Part shown: piece after piece, positions 12,501-23,388 of the stretch
How positions within the stretch are numbered: position 1 is the first letter of the stretch
How the letters are laid out: each line of letters begins with the position of its first letter
Assembly (NCBI GenBank): GCA_023014335.1
Contig: JAECYW010000026.1
Location: forward strand, 248,001 to 312,000
Length of the DNA: 64,000 nucleotides
DNA from: Galerina marginata
Lineage: Eukaryota > Basidiomycota > Agaricomycetes > Agaricales > Galerinaceae
Direction of reading: 5' to 3'
Translations under genes and position numbers: made by a program
Notes under the pieces: generated by a model
What the model was told of the DNA's origin: nothing
The model's database searches: none
Seen by the model: only the letters and a program-made list of their open reading frames with translations

Positions 12501-14118
12501 TAAATTTGCCGAGGCGCCTCTTCAAATTGACGTCTTCCTATTTGCTGGATCAATGATCCGTTATGCATTAGTCATAACAGCCAAGATCCGCGTCTCAGAT
12601 ATCACAACTCATCCTTCCCTCCAACAATGACCTCCTCCTCAAACTCTTGACTCTTGCTTGATTTACGCCGGAGTACTGCCACATCCAGACATCTTGCTGC
12701 ATCCTTGAATGACGGCTTCGACTCTTGCATCTTCAGGCATACTGCCGCCCTCTCGAAATTGTCTTCCGAGCTGATTTCTTCTTTACTTCCAACGGGGTTT
12801 GTACGTGCATTCCTACCTGGAAGACCACATACGCCAGATAAAAGGACAGAGATACCTAGCAACTGTTGATACCGGACCCTCACGATCGCCCAAATTGCCT
12901 CATGCCTAGATCATGGAGTCTATCGAAGGCTACATACGCTAGACTTGCGTCGTGTGTCCGCTCGTTCCAGTATCATCGCACGTAAACTCGCAGACTGTGG
13001 CTCGTTTTTCAGGAATTTCCGATGTTCAAGCTTCGAACGCCATTCTAGGATAACCAGTGGTCAGGCAATTATGTGTCTCTGCGAACTTAACCGCCCTACT
13101 TGTGGCGAACGAACCCTCCTGCAATCCTTTCTTATATTATACATTCTCCAGGTTGACATCCAGCGCACAACCAGGATATCCTGTATATACCTTTGCCGAG
13201 ACGGTGGAGAGTACTGCTTCTCTGCAGGACACTGGCGCCTCGGCATGGCCCAGTATTCGGCCCATCTTGTTTGTGTGTGGGGAAAATATTGGGACAGCTG
13301 TTCTTGTCGTTCTCCGTAGATTTTGATTCTCCGTGGCAAATATCCAACGCACCCCCGGACGATGACTTCCGAAAGTTGAACCCAACCAATGATGTGGCTA
13401 TTGATCTACCAAGTACCGGGTCAAGAAGCGCTCATGCAAATAGGTCAGCCGTGAACATATAACGGCAGTATTTACGATCTACCTATATCCTCCATTCTAT
13501 ACGCACCGTCATCGCCATTTCTTCAGCTCAATCAGATTATTTCTAGACTTCTCTCCATGACTTTGCAAGATCCCATTAAGGCAAGAGGGTGCATGAACTT
13601 GAAGAATAGCACTCGTTACTCTAACCCACGGGTTTCTGCATGGACAAACACAGTAGAATGTGATCGACTCTCTTCCTCTATCTCTCCTTTCTCAAATTAT
13701 GTAGGATACTGCGAATAATCCTTTGATACTGTTCGTTCATATCCTTTGTAGATATGTAGGTAGTTTCCAGACGCTATATATGTACATACTCGGTCTTTGA
13801 GAAATTCCAGTCCTCTGGGCGGTGCATGGAGACGATCTCGTGGAAAATGGTTTTTTATTGAAAACAGGAAGGAATTCCGGAACGAGATAGATGGTCAGGA
13901 TGGTGATATCAAAGGAATGGTGAGAGATATGACAGGGTATGAAATGTGGGATACAATGACGGCGCATGCATGTGAAGGCTTGTAAGACTGGCTGTGAGGA
14001 TTGGTAGCTCGCGAATGGAGACAGAGCCGATGAGAGCTCGTTTGTCGTTTGATATAAAAAGTGTCGAGAATCTAAAGGACAACGATAGGTGAGGTAAAAA
14101 GCCAACGACCTCACTCGT
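12501..14118. other. Spacer 2, distal part
   Basis: Related to 5816-7572. A minus-strand ORF (12602-12883) and a plus-strand ORF (13057-13326) are open here but broken in the other spacer, so neither is convincing. No gene is supported. Confidence 0.35.
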
Positions 14119-16556
14119 TTAAAATCGCCCTTGTTCTGCCCTAGCCAGGTATCGTGCGATTTCTTGTTTGACTGCTCTTTTCCTATTAGGCCGCTTTCGC
14201 GATAACGGGCCAAACGTATGTTGAGACGCCAAGATTGTCAGCTCTTCAGAGATCGCGGCTTGTGGTAATACATGCACAAGGCATCTCAGCGCCAGGCCAA
14301 AGGCTCGGTCTGACTTGAGCATGTCGCTTGAACCCCAATAAAGCTTCAACCTCCTCTGATTTTTGAGCAACTGCCACCGGGCTATCTGTGCTGCTTCCGA
14401 CGAGGGTGATTTTTGCAGTATTTTGCGCCAGAGCCAAGGTGTGTTTCTTTGCTGCATATATTTCGTTGGTCGGTGGAGGGATATGGTATTATTTGTTCCA
14501 GATGACTGGAGATGTAGTTCAGAAAGTAAACTGCTGCGGTTGCATACCGTTCGCTGGTCAAGGTGTAAATCCCACATCGACTAGGGTCCTCGAAGAATTC
14601 CAAAATAAAGCGACGGTAGTCTGGTGAGAAATGTGCCGAGTATGAGAATGAAAGCTTGTCCAGGCTGCGATGAGCTTTACGAAGTGACAACAATTCATGT
14701 AACATATTTGGGAGGACATATTCAGCGATCTCCAACTTAAGAATGGAGACCAAGGAAGTCAGACAAGAATCAGCATACATGTTTTCCAGTATTCCCTTAG
14801 CAAAGTGATCAAAACGCTGAAGTTGCTCGTTGTAAAAATCAGCAGCCCCGTCTATATTCTGAATCGTGATTTATCCCCTTGTCAGCAAAAGAAATGGAGG
14901 GAAAAAGGACGTACCCATTGACTTATGGTTGCAAATAAGTCAGGAATAAAACCAGGAGCTCCTTGCTCCACTGCATGGCAAGCAAGCGAAGACTCCACTA
15001 TCTTCTCTTGAAGCTCCCGAGTAGGGGCAGCACCCTGAATGTGGAAACTGAGATTGTCGAAGTTGTCATAGGTCTTAACTCGGGTCAAATCTTCATGTAA
15101 TCATGAGATAGTATTCTTGTTTGCAGTGACAAAACCGACCTTGCAGGTAGAGAACAGCAAATTCGGTATGTCGCAATGGAGCATTAATCCAGAATTGCTT
15201 CGATCGAGATGCGTCGAAGAGAAAGTCCCCAAGAGACGCATGAAAAACACGCAGGACGGTCCTTAGACCGTCATGGCTCTCACCCTCCTCGACGGAAACA
15301 AGCGATGTTAAGTCACATAACAGTAGCGGAATATCCCCTGTATCAAGCGACAACAATATTTCCATTTTGTTTACTGTGTAGGGAATTTTGGACAGGAGTT
15401 GAAGGGCGAGGATCTGTACAGCGGCCTCTGGATTAACCACAGACAAAAAGATGTGCATGTACAGAGCGTCAAGTTCGGCAAAGGGCAGCTCATGTTGGGC
15501 AGGACGGATGCCAAGGATAATTTCTAAGCGTTGAGGTGGCCGATGTCGGGTAGATTTAACGAATTTAACCACCGTCGAAGCGTAGATAAACTGGCCTGAA
15601 GATTTGTCGACCAGGATCTGTAAGGAGTCTTCAGACGGCCAAGCGGATGGAATTTGGGCACGAAATGGATGGGAGTTCTTGATTTCGGAGAATTTGTCGC
15701 GGATAAACCGTAGAATATCTTCTGATGGGAGGTAATTATCATCAAGAGGATTTCGAGTGGATACCTGACTGAGGTACCCGAAATCGAAGGCACCTCTGAT
15801 ATCGGGTTCCGGGCGACTCGCGATGAGGAATATCAAAGGAAGGTGGTGTTGCTGGAGAGATTTCGAAATAGCCTCCAGAACCTTAACTTGACTGTTCCTG
15901 TCCTCGCACTCGTCAAGGCCATCTACGATAACAGCACGTGTGGGATTTGTAGTGGTAAAATAACCGGAACCAGTACGTTCTTGCAGAGGCTCGACGATAA
16001 GGGAAAGGATCTGCGACTCAATCGAGCGGGTGAAGATCAACGGATCGTGTTCAATGGTTCCAATTATGCGATCCCTGATGTCTGGAAAACACAAAGAAAC
16101 TTGGTAGGCGATGGTTGCAATAAGTGAGCGGCCGTGGTTCCGAGTTGAATCAAAGCGAGAGAAGAAGTAGCTCGCCACCAGGATGCCTTCCTTTGCACAG
16201 AGCTCCGCGATGGATCGAGCGATGGCTGACTTCCCTGATCCCGCTGGGCCATAAAGCCACATAATCAATGCATTTCGCGTCTCCGGGTCGGCGCCATGAA
16301 TCCAGTCCATAATCTTGTTGAGCACGGCGACTCGGGTGTTAGGGTGACACTTTGGCGGGTCGTGAACGTCATTGGAGTCATGGAAAGCTGCAGGCGATGT
16401 AGCCTCAAGCAGGCGTTCGAATGGATCTGTAAACTATGTATTTATCTTTACACGTCCAAATTTTTGGGGAATGCGAATACCTTTAGATCCTTTATTACTC
16501 TGGTGAAAGTTGCCCCCTGTAATCAAGATATTTGAAGCGTATACTTGACTGGTCAT
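14119..16556 (-). CDS. NACHT (NLR-like) NTPase, array copy 3, one frameshift
   Basis: Best-preserved copy. Exon 1 is 16481-16556 (MTSQVYASNILITGG...), exon 2 15140-16426, exon 3 14915-15090, and exon 4 runs from 14858 to a stop at 14119. The first junction rebuilds DPFERLLEATSPAAFHDS and then DPPKCHPNTRVAVLNKIMDW, the usual lead-in to fungal NACHT domains. Walker A GPAGSGKSAIA, Walker B AVIVDGLDECED and ASRPEPDIRGAF follow. Near 14459-14465 (plus strand) one base is missing relative to copy 1, so the frame shifts inside exon 4 and stops at 14382; the alternative frame remains open and similar to copy 2 down to 14119. Expected full length is about 760 residues. Membership is firm; whether the break is biological or a base-calling error is open. 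Confidence 0.88.
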
Positions 16557-17244
16557 GAGTGAGAGCGACCGTGACAAAGGATGGTAAGGACTGGCGATTG
16601 GCGATGATGGAGAAATGGGTTCAAGATGTAATCCCGGCGCATCTGCTTTGCAGTACTGTGGGAGCAGACCGCAGTAGAAGTAGCAGAACTCTGATCCCCC
16701 AACACTGCCATTGGGCAGTGCAATCAATTACCTGGAAGTTATGTTTAGAGACAGCCGCGCATAAATTTAACCCACAACGAAATTTCAAGCCCTGCATCTC
16801 TTTGAAACACCGTAAACTTCACTGTGGTATCTAAATATGACGTAGATCACAAAGTTCATGTTATGGAAAATCCGAATGTAGATGCGGTTACAGACAGGAT
16901 GAGTGTGCGAGAAAGTACCATGGTGGAAAGCGGCAGCCCAGTGTGATGTGCAGAAGTGATGTAGTATGGAGGTACGTATGGAGGAGTATGAAAGTATCGA
17001 TGCGTTCCAGTGAGGTAATAGAAAGAGAGAAAAAGTACGGCAATAGTAGTAATAAAATGCAATAATTAGAGGTGGTGATCATATAGCGCGATGGGATGGG
17101 AAAACGAGACGATATGAGGGATATAAGAAACATGATTAACGACAGTGTGCATGCCCACAAACTCGAGCGGGTTGTGGGGTGTAAAATGTAAATGCAAGAG
17201 TGGATGGTACGTGAATGGGTCATGAAAAAATCGTAAAAAAGCCA
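16557..17244. other. Intergenic, NACHT copy 3 promoter and 3' side of next gene
   Basis: The first about 200 bp match the upstream regions of the other NACHT copies; similarity then fades, marking the right edge of the array near 16.76 kb. The remainder is AT-richer and is presumably the 3' untranslated region of the minus-strand gene that ends at 17245. No gene seen. Confidence 0.4.
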
Positions 17245-20200
17245 TCATGCAGAAGCAGGGCCAAAAACCGAAGGATAAACGAAAACGAACAAACCGCACA
17301 CCAGGGCCAGGAAGAAAGGGAAGGCAAGAGAGAGAAAAGGGAAACCTCCACCCCAAACCCTACCTAAAATGCTCCCCCCAGAAACAGCAACCGCAAACCA
17401 CCCAAACATCGCCATCAAAAAGCGGACCATCCACGCCGGGTCCGCACCCGCGCCGAGGCCAGGGCGGAGCTGCATCGCCAGCGCGATGTCCAGCGGAGAC
17501 CGGACGAGCGCGCGGGCGGAGGGCGGGCGGGTGAGGGTGTTGGGGGCGAGGGCGAGTCGGGCGGCGATAGTTGTGCTTGTGCTGGTGGGTGAGGGCGTGG
17601 TGGATGTGGATGTGGATGTGGATGCGGGAGGGAGGGCGAGAGAGGTAGACGCAGGCGCGGACTCGGGGAAGGAGCCGGGTAGAGATGAGGAGAGCTTGAG
17701 TGAGGGGAGGTGGTGATACGTGAGATGCTCCGCCTCAGCCTCCTTCTCGTCCGCCTTGGATATCTCCTCGACCAACGTCTCCGTCTCCACTTCCACCACC
17801 TTCTCTTCCTCTCCACGAACGTCCACCAACACCCTCCTCCTCACACCCGGGCTGGAAAGCAACAACGGCGCCTCAGCAGCGTCCATCAGCGCCCAGAGCG
17901 GTTTCCCGCCTGGGCTTAGCGCAGTTGGCGTATGGGTCTCGCCTTCCTTCTCCCTGTCCCTATCCCCCGCGTCGCTCACAGCCAGCGCACTCTTCGGCCC
18001 TGAAGCGGGAAGGGGAACGACAACACCCAACCGTGGCGACGGAAGAAGACGCATGCTCCTCATCCCTACACCTCCGCCTCCAGGCGACGGCGGCTGCGAC
18101 CTGCTGTTATTGCTCGCGAACCGGAACCCTGAAATCGGAGGAGGCGAGGCAGGCGGGGTAGGCGTTTGCGAAAGCACGATTCGTTCTTCTTTCTCCTTCT
18201 CCGGCTGATGCTGATCGTCTTTACGGCCGCTTGAGACTAGAGCCTCGTTGATGGACATGAGTAGCGATGTCGAGGTCGAGGTCGAGGTTGGGGATGTCTC
18301 GTGCGATGGGGATTCGGGTAGGGGCAGGAAATCGGGGTCGGGGAAGCTTTCGGATGGAGGCGCGATTTCGGTTTCGGTGGTCGTTGCTGACGACGACGCA
18401 TCCTGAACAACGATAAGCGGAACTTGCACCTCAGCCTCAGCCTCAGCCTCATCGCCGTCAACTGGAAGAATGGGCAGTTCGAGCGGTACAACCGCAGGTG
18501 TCGCTTTGGGCGTCACCTCTTCCTCCTCTTCTTCCCCTTCCTCCTGCTCCTGCTCCTCCTCATATTCCGAAGTCAGTCCATGACCCAACCCGTGTTCGTC
18601 CAAGCTCAAATCAAGAGGCGGCATCCTCTCCCTCTCCTCCCCCTCCTCCCCATCTTCATCGTCATCCGGTAAGACAGTAGCGAACAACGTCCCGCCCGGA
18701 CTCTTCTCCAACACCTCTTCCTCAACAAGCTCCTGGTCAGGCTCGGACTCGGAGTCGGCGTCAAGACGCATCAAGAACGCTTCCAACGCATCAGCCTCTG
18801 ATTTAGGCGCCTCGGCTTCGAAGACAATCAGATCCTCGCCTTGCCTAGACTGCTCTTCCGGCGAAGCAGGAGTAGGAGCAGGGAAAGCGTCCAACCCAGT
18901 ATAAACGAACACGTCCGAATCCGGAGACACGGCAGAAGGAGAATCGACAGAGCCATAATCAGAGCTAGCAGCGGTGGTGGTGGTGGTAATGGGCAAGTCA
19001 GCGTTAATGGTAGGCACGGGCAAGGGGATGGGCATAGGGACGTGGTTCCCCCACGGATCGTCCACGTCGACGTCGTCCCATGCCCAACCTCCACCTCCGC
19101 CTTCTTGGGTTTGTGAGGAGCTTTGACTCTCGATGTCCATCTCGTAGGTGTCGGCGTCGGCGTCAGCGTCGGTGTCGGTGTGGGAGACAGGGAAGATCAG
19201 CGGTGAAGGCGGCTCTGCAACGTTTTCTACTGTAGCTGTAGGTTGAGCTTCAGCGAATAACAATCCAGGGCGTTCCACGACTCCGTCGTTGGTCACCTCC
19301 TTCTGAACCTCCAACCGCCTTTCGAATTCGGATTCGGAGACAGATAGAGGAGGAGGTCGAGCATCGACGTGGATCAGGTCTTCCAGCGGGTGGGAGAAGG
19401 CCGCTTTCACTTTCACGAGGACGGGGGGTTGGCTAGGGAGGGGAGGAGGCGGCGGTGCAGGTGTGGATGAAGCCAAAGCTGAAGCTGAAGGTGTGGGTGA
19501 AGATGAAAGTGAAGGTGCGAGGGCGAGGACAGAGACGGGTAGAACACGCGGTTCCACTCCTTTCGAATACACGTGTGCCTCGTCCTCGTGTACGCGTAGG
19601 TCCACCAGCGGCGCTGCTGCGTCCTCCTCCTTGAACGCGTAGGAGGAGGATTTTTGCTCCTGGAGATCGACGAGGTTTTCTTCCCGTACATGTGAGGAAA
19701 GGTTAGTCTGCTCAACCTCCAAGCGGCGAACGTGGATGGACGGTGGATCGGATGCTGAGACCAGCTCAGTATGCGTATGCGAGGCGTCGTTGTCGACGTC
19801 CACGAGCGTCTCCGTCTGCGCTACCGCCACCGGGAAGCTAGCCAGCTGCTTGCCAATCGATCGGGGTTTCGAATCCACCAACGCCAGGTGCTGGTGGCTA
19901 GCACTATACCCATACCCATGACCTCCATACCCGTACCCAAAAGACAACGACGGAACGGGCGCCTTCGTATTCTCGAACCACTTCCACCCGTGCTCGTACT
20001 CCGGCGTCTGCGAAGCCGAAGCTGAAGCCTCCTCGTCGCTGAGATCGACAAGCGGCATGTGTCTCCCCACGCCCACAAGTGGCACGCCCTCCTTCTCCTG
20101 ATCCAGAGGGAGAGGCAAGACGCCGATATCAGACGCAGCTGGTGAGATCTTCAACGCCCTTTCCTCCCTGTCCTCGTCGGAGGAAGAGCCAGAGGATGAG

Positions 20201-21116
20201 AAATCGATGAGCAGGTGCTCCGGCTCGTACCCCGCACATGAGTCTGGTTCTGCGCAGACGCGGACAGGTCCCGCATCTCAACCGCGTTTCTCAACCCAGA
20301 CCCCGAATGTCCGCCCGAGAGACGGCGCACGGGCACGCCGCCGAGGCTTCTGCTGCGTTTGTGCTGCTTCGGCGGGGGTGTTGTCGCGAGGAGCGCGTGG
20401 GGCGATGGGGGGCGCGGGTAGGAGGGGTGGGACGGGATTGGGTAGGTGGGTTTTAGGGTGGTGAGGTTTATTTGGGGTTGGGGGTGGCTGGACGGGGAAG
20501 GCGTGCGGGGGAAATCGGAGAATGTCGTCGACGTGGATCCGGTTGTGAGTGGCGGTGTGGATGGGTCCTGGGATGCCACTGGCGTGGTCAGGTCGACAAG
20601 CTGGGGTGTCGGCAGTGAGACTGGCATAGGGGTCGTCAGTGGTGTTGGCACCGATGTGGGCGGAGGTGGAAGCCCAGTGGTTGGGAGCAGCTCGACGGTG
20701 AGGTTCTTGGCGTTAGCGACGGTTCTCGCTTTTCCTTTGACTACCTCTGGAACTCGCGACCATGATGGTACACGTGGTAGAGACCACCGTCGCCAGTCCC
20801 AATCCCATCCCGTCGAACGACCAAACGAGAACTTGCCCAACACAGATTTGTGCTTGGCTGCGCCAGAGACGGGTTTAGGCAGCGCTCCCGCCGCCGTCGT
20901 CATACGCCTGGCTTTTAGATTTCTCACCACTCTCACACCGAGGTAGGAGAGCAGAACCGCCAGCAGCGAATAGCCGACGATGGGCCATACAGAAAAGGCC
21001 GCGCCAGTGGACCTGGAGAAGAAAGTGACGATGAGTGAGGTCAATATCATAATGGAATAGGAGAAATAGAGGAGGATGGTTGGGGATAGATGAACGACGT
21101 ACGTGGTAGACGCCAT
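17245..21116 (-). CDS. Large low-complexity membrane-anchored protein, unrecognised
   Basis: About 1,250 residues. I place the start at 21116: a 14-nt first exon (21103-21116), a 90-nt intron with GTACGT donor and TCTCCAG acceptor, then exon 2 from 21012. Reading through the intron is also open. An N-terminal hydrophobic segment (FSVWPIVGYSLLAVLLSYLG) is followed by Pro/Ser/Thr-rich sequence, a long acidic region and two hydrophobic C-terminal segments near 17250-17400. The frame must change between about 20240 and 20330: upstream sequence reads ...RSLGGVPVRRLSGG, downstream reads ...EHLLIDFSSSGSSSDED. A short intron or a frameshift would do it; I could not fix the junction. Short LVDL/LIDF-like motifs recur at least eight times. 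No catalytic domain is visible. Confidence 0.65.
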
Positions 21117-21230
21117 GAAGGAGAGAAAAGACGGAAATGGGTCGCAGACCAGCGAGGCGTCCGACACAAAAGCAGCAAAACACGCCGCCACCTCGCACAA
21201 AACACGCGGTATTTTTAGTCTCGTCGTCAG

Positions 21231-22600
21231 GTGACCGCAACGTGGTTCTGCCGGGGTGCCGTTCCCCACGCCTGGTATTCTACTGAAACATTTTTCATCG
21301 ACTGTTTTCTATTCCAATCCATCACCCTCACCCGTCGTCTCGTCTCTGCGCTCTAGTCAACTTGTTATTGGACCCGGCGCAGAGCTAAAGACGAATTTCT
21401 ATGCCAATCGTCGCTTTCTCAACCAACTTTATCTTATGTATCTTATTTCCATCCGACCTTGCAGGGACTGTCGGTTTCAAGTTCAACTTTCCGAGTGCGC
21501 CGTCGAACCTCTCGTCTCAATTTTATGTTGATCTTCAGAAAGCCTCTAGGCAAGCGGCCAACAAGAACCCTATAGTCGCGCTCGATTGACCTCTGCACAT
21601 CCCTCTGCATTTCTCCAAAGCTCCTCACTCTGTCCAGCGCCGTGGTCTCTTTACCGTATCTTCGTCGTGCAACTGCTTCATAGCTGGTTATTCTCGGCCC
21701 ATCCGTTCTGGTGAACATAAAGAAATCCTGGCGATTTCCTGATTTGTCACCGGAACGAAACTACAACTACGTATTCTCTGGTCTTCTCCATCTTAGGGCT
21801 CTCCGAATCTGCACTCTCTGCATCAATTGCTTTCGTCCAATCGTAACTGTGGACCTTGGCCATAAATCGCCACGTTACCGTCTCTTCGCCGCCCTACAAA
21901 CTTGGCCATCCCTTCTCCCGAAGCATTGCGCCTTTCTGAGGTGACCGCAACGTGGGTTTGCCGGGGTGCCGTTCCCCACGCCTGGTATCCTACTGAAATA
22001 TTTTTTCATCGACTGTTTTTTATTCCAATCCATCACCTTCACCCGTCGTCTCGTCTCTGCGCTCTAGTCAACGGGTTATTGGAGCCGGTGCAAAGCTAGA
22101 GACGAATTTTTGTGCCAATCGTCGCTTTCTCAACCAACTTTATCTTATCTTATTTCCATCCGACCTTGCAGGGACGTCGGTTTCAAGTTCGACTTTCCGA
22201 GTGCGCCGTCGAACCTCTCGTTTCAATTTTATGTTGATCATAGAAAGCCTCTAGGCGACAGGCCGACAAGAACCCAATAGTCGCGCTCGATTGACCCCTG
22301 GACATCCCTCTGCCCTTAAATTCCCAAAGCTGTTCGCTCTCTGTCCAGCGCTGCAGTCTCTTTACTGTATCTTCGTCGTGCAACTGCTTCATAGAACGGA
22401 GGGGAACGAGACTACAACGTCGTATTCTCTGGTCTTTGCCATCTTTGGGTTCTCCGAATCTGCACACACTCTCTCTCTGCATCAGTCGCTTTCGTCCAAT
22501 CGTCACTGTCGACTTTTGAGCATAAATCGCCACACTTCTGTCGCTCCGCCGCCGTTTCAACTTGGCTGTCCCTTTTTCTGCGGCATTGCGACCTGTCGTC
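21231..22600. repeat. Direct repeat, unit about 710 bp, two copies
   Basis: The sequence starting GTGACCGCAACGTGG at 21231 starts again at 21941 and stays similar for most of the unit, including GTTCCCCACGCCTGGTAT and CCCGTCGTCTCGTCTCTGCG. Differences are scattered substitutions and small indels that keep no frame. The first copy begins 115 bp upstream of the membrane-protein start, so the duplicated segment probably includes its 5' region. ORFs inside are short and not conserved. Confidence 0.85.
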
Positions 22601-22677
22601 GTATTTTCGGCGCATATATTCTCTCTTTTCCCAACTCCAGACACTTTGGTTCCATTGCAAGGTCTTCTCTATGCAGA

Positions 22678-23388
22678 ATGCTTAAACCTCGTGGCTTCTT
22701 TGCTTTCTTCACCGCTGGGACTTCGTATCTCGTTCTGCTAGCTGCGCTACATGTTCTTCTGGCGTTCTTAGCGCATACATCCGTTCATTATTCAGGAGCG
22801 GTCAGAATCCGACTCTGGGCAAATCCAACGTCGATCCATATCCTTCCAGAAGAGATTCGTGCACCAGAATCCGATTCTGAGTCACGATTCTTGTTTGGGA
22901 GTATCCTTTAGCTTTCCACGTTGAATCTGTCCAGAATGGCTTACTCTGGCCGTCCCTATTTACACACCACACCCACTTACGTCTCGACCTACTGCACCGC
23001 GACGACCAGATTACTCTACTGGACGGTCTCCTTTCTCACCGGGACTCTGTATCTCGTTCTTCGAGCTGCGCTACAGGTTCTTCTAGCGTTCTTAACGCAT
23101 ACATCCGTTCACTATTCAGGAGCGGTCAGAATCCGACTCTGGGCAGATCCAACTTCGATCCATATCCTTCCAGAAGAGATTCGTGCACCAGAATCCGATT
23201 CTGAGTCACGATTCCTGTTTGGGAGTGTCTTTGAGCCTTCCACGTTGAATCTGTCCAGAATGGCTTACTCCAACCGTCCCTATTTACACATCCCATTTCC
23301 TTACACATCTCGCCGTACTCCAGTGCGTCGACCAGATTATCTTGTCGACGAGTCGAAATACGGGGCATATGTTTGGATTTTGCCATGA
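22678..23388 (+). pseudogene. Small hydrophobic ORF with internal duplication and one nonsense codon
   Basis: Starting at the ATG at 22678 (MLKPRGFFAFFTAG...), a hydrophobic stretch (YLVLLAALHVLLAFLAH) is followed by SGAVRIRLWANPTS and PEEIRAPESDSESRFLFGS. The whole stretch is then repeated in the same frame, ending at 23388 with ...DESKYGAYVWILP. The first copy ends in a TAG at 22909-22911 where the second copy has GAG, so the two halves are separated by one substitution-type stop. The second half could be read from its own ATG at 22921. Not a family I recognise; the hydrophobic segment may be a signal anchor. It could be a single decayed gene, or a short gene plus its duplicate. Confidence 0.35.
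22700..23350. repeat. Tandem direct repeat, unit about 324 bp
   Basis: The block around 22741-22970 recurs at 23065-23294 with an offset of 324 bases (a multiple of three), with a 3-base indel at its left edge. Identity is high through the region encoding SVHYSGAVRIRLW and falls off toward both ends near 22700 and 23350. Confidence 0.85.

Larger units (their letters stand above)
1..16760. repeat. Head-to-tail tandem array of three NACHT units
   Basis: Three copies of one segment in the same orientation. Equivalent points lie about 7.5-7.8 kb apart between copies 1 and 2 and about 6.55 kb apart between copies 2 and 3. About 300 bp of the difference is the MITE in copy 1. Exon sizes (76, 1287 without the insert, 176 nt) and the 49-nt second intron are the same in all copies. 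The spacers between copies are also recognisably related, so whole units, not just genes, were duplicated. Confidence 0.85.

Noticed and set aside
17585..17625. Short tandem GTGGAT repeat considered as a CRISPR or satellite
   Set aside because: It is coding low complexity (Thr/Ser-rich) in the membrane-protein gene; no spacers.
17247..20078. Several ORFs opposite the large membrane-protein gene
   Set aside because: Shadow frames caused by its biased codon composition.
21256..21531. Plus-strand ORF inside the 710-bp repeat
   Set aside because: The second repeat copy breaks the frame, so there is no sign of selection on the protein.
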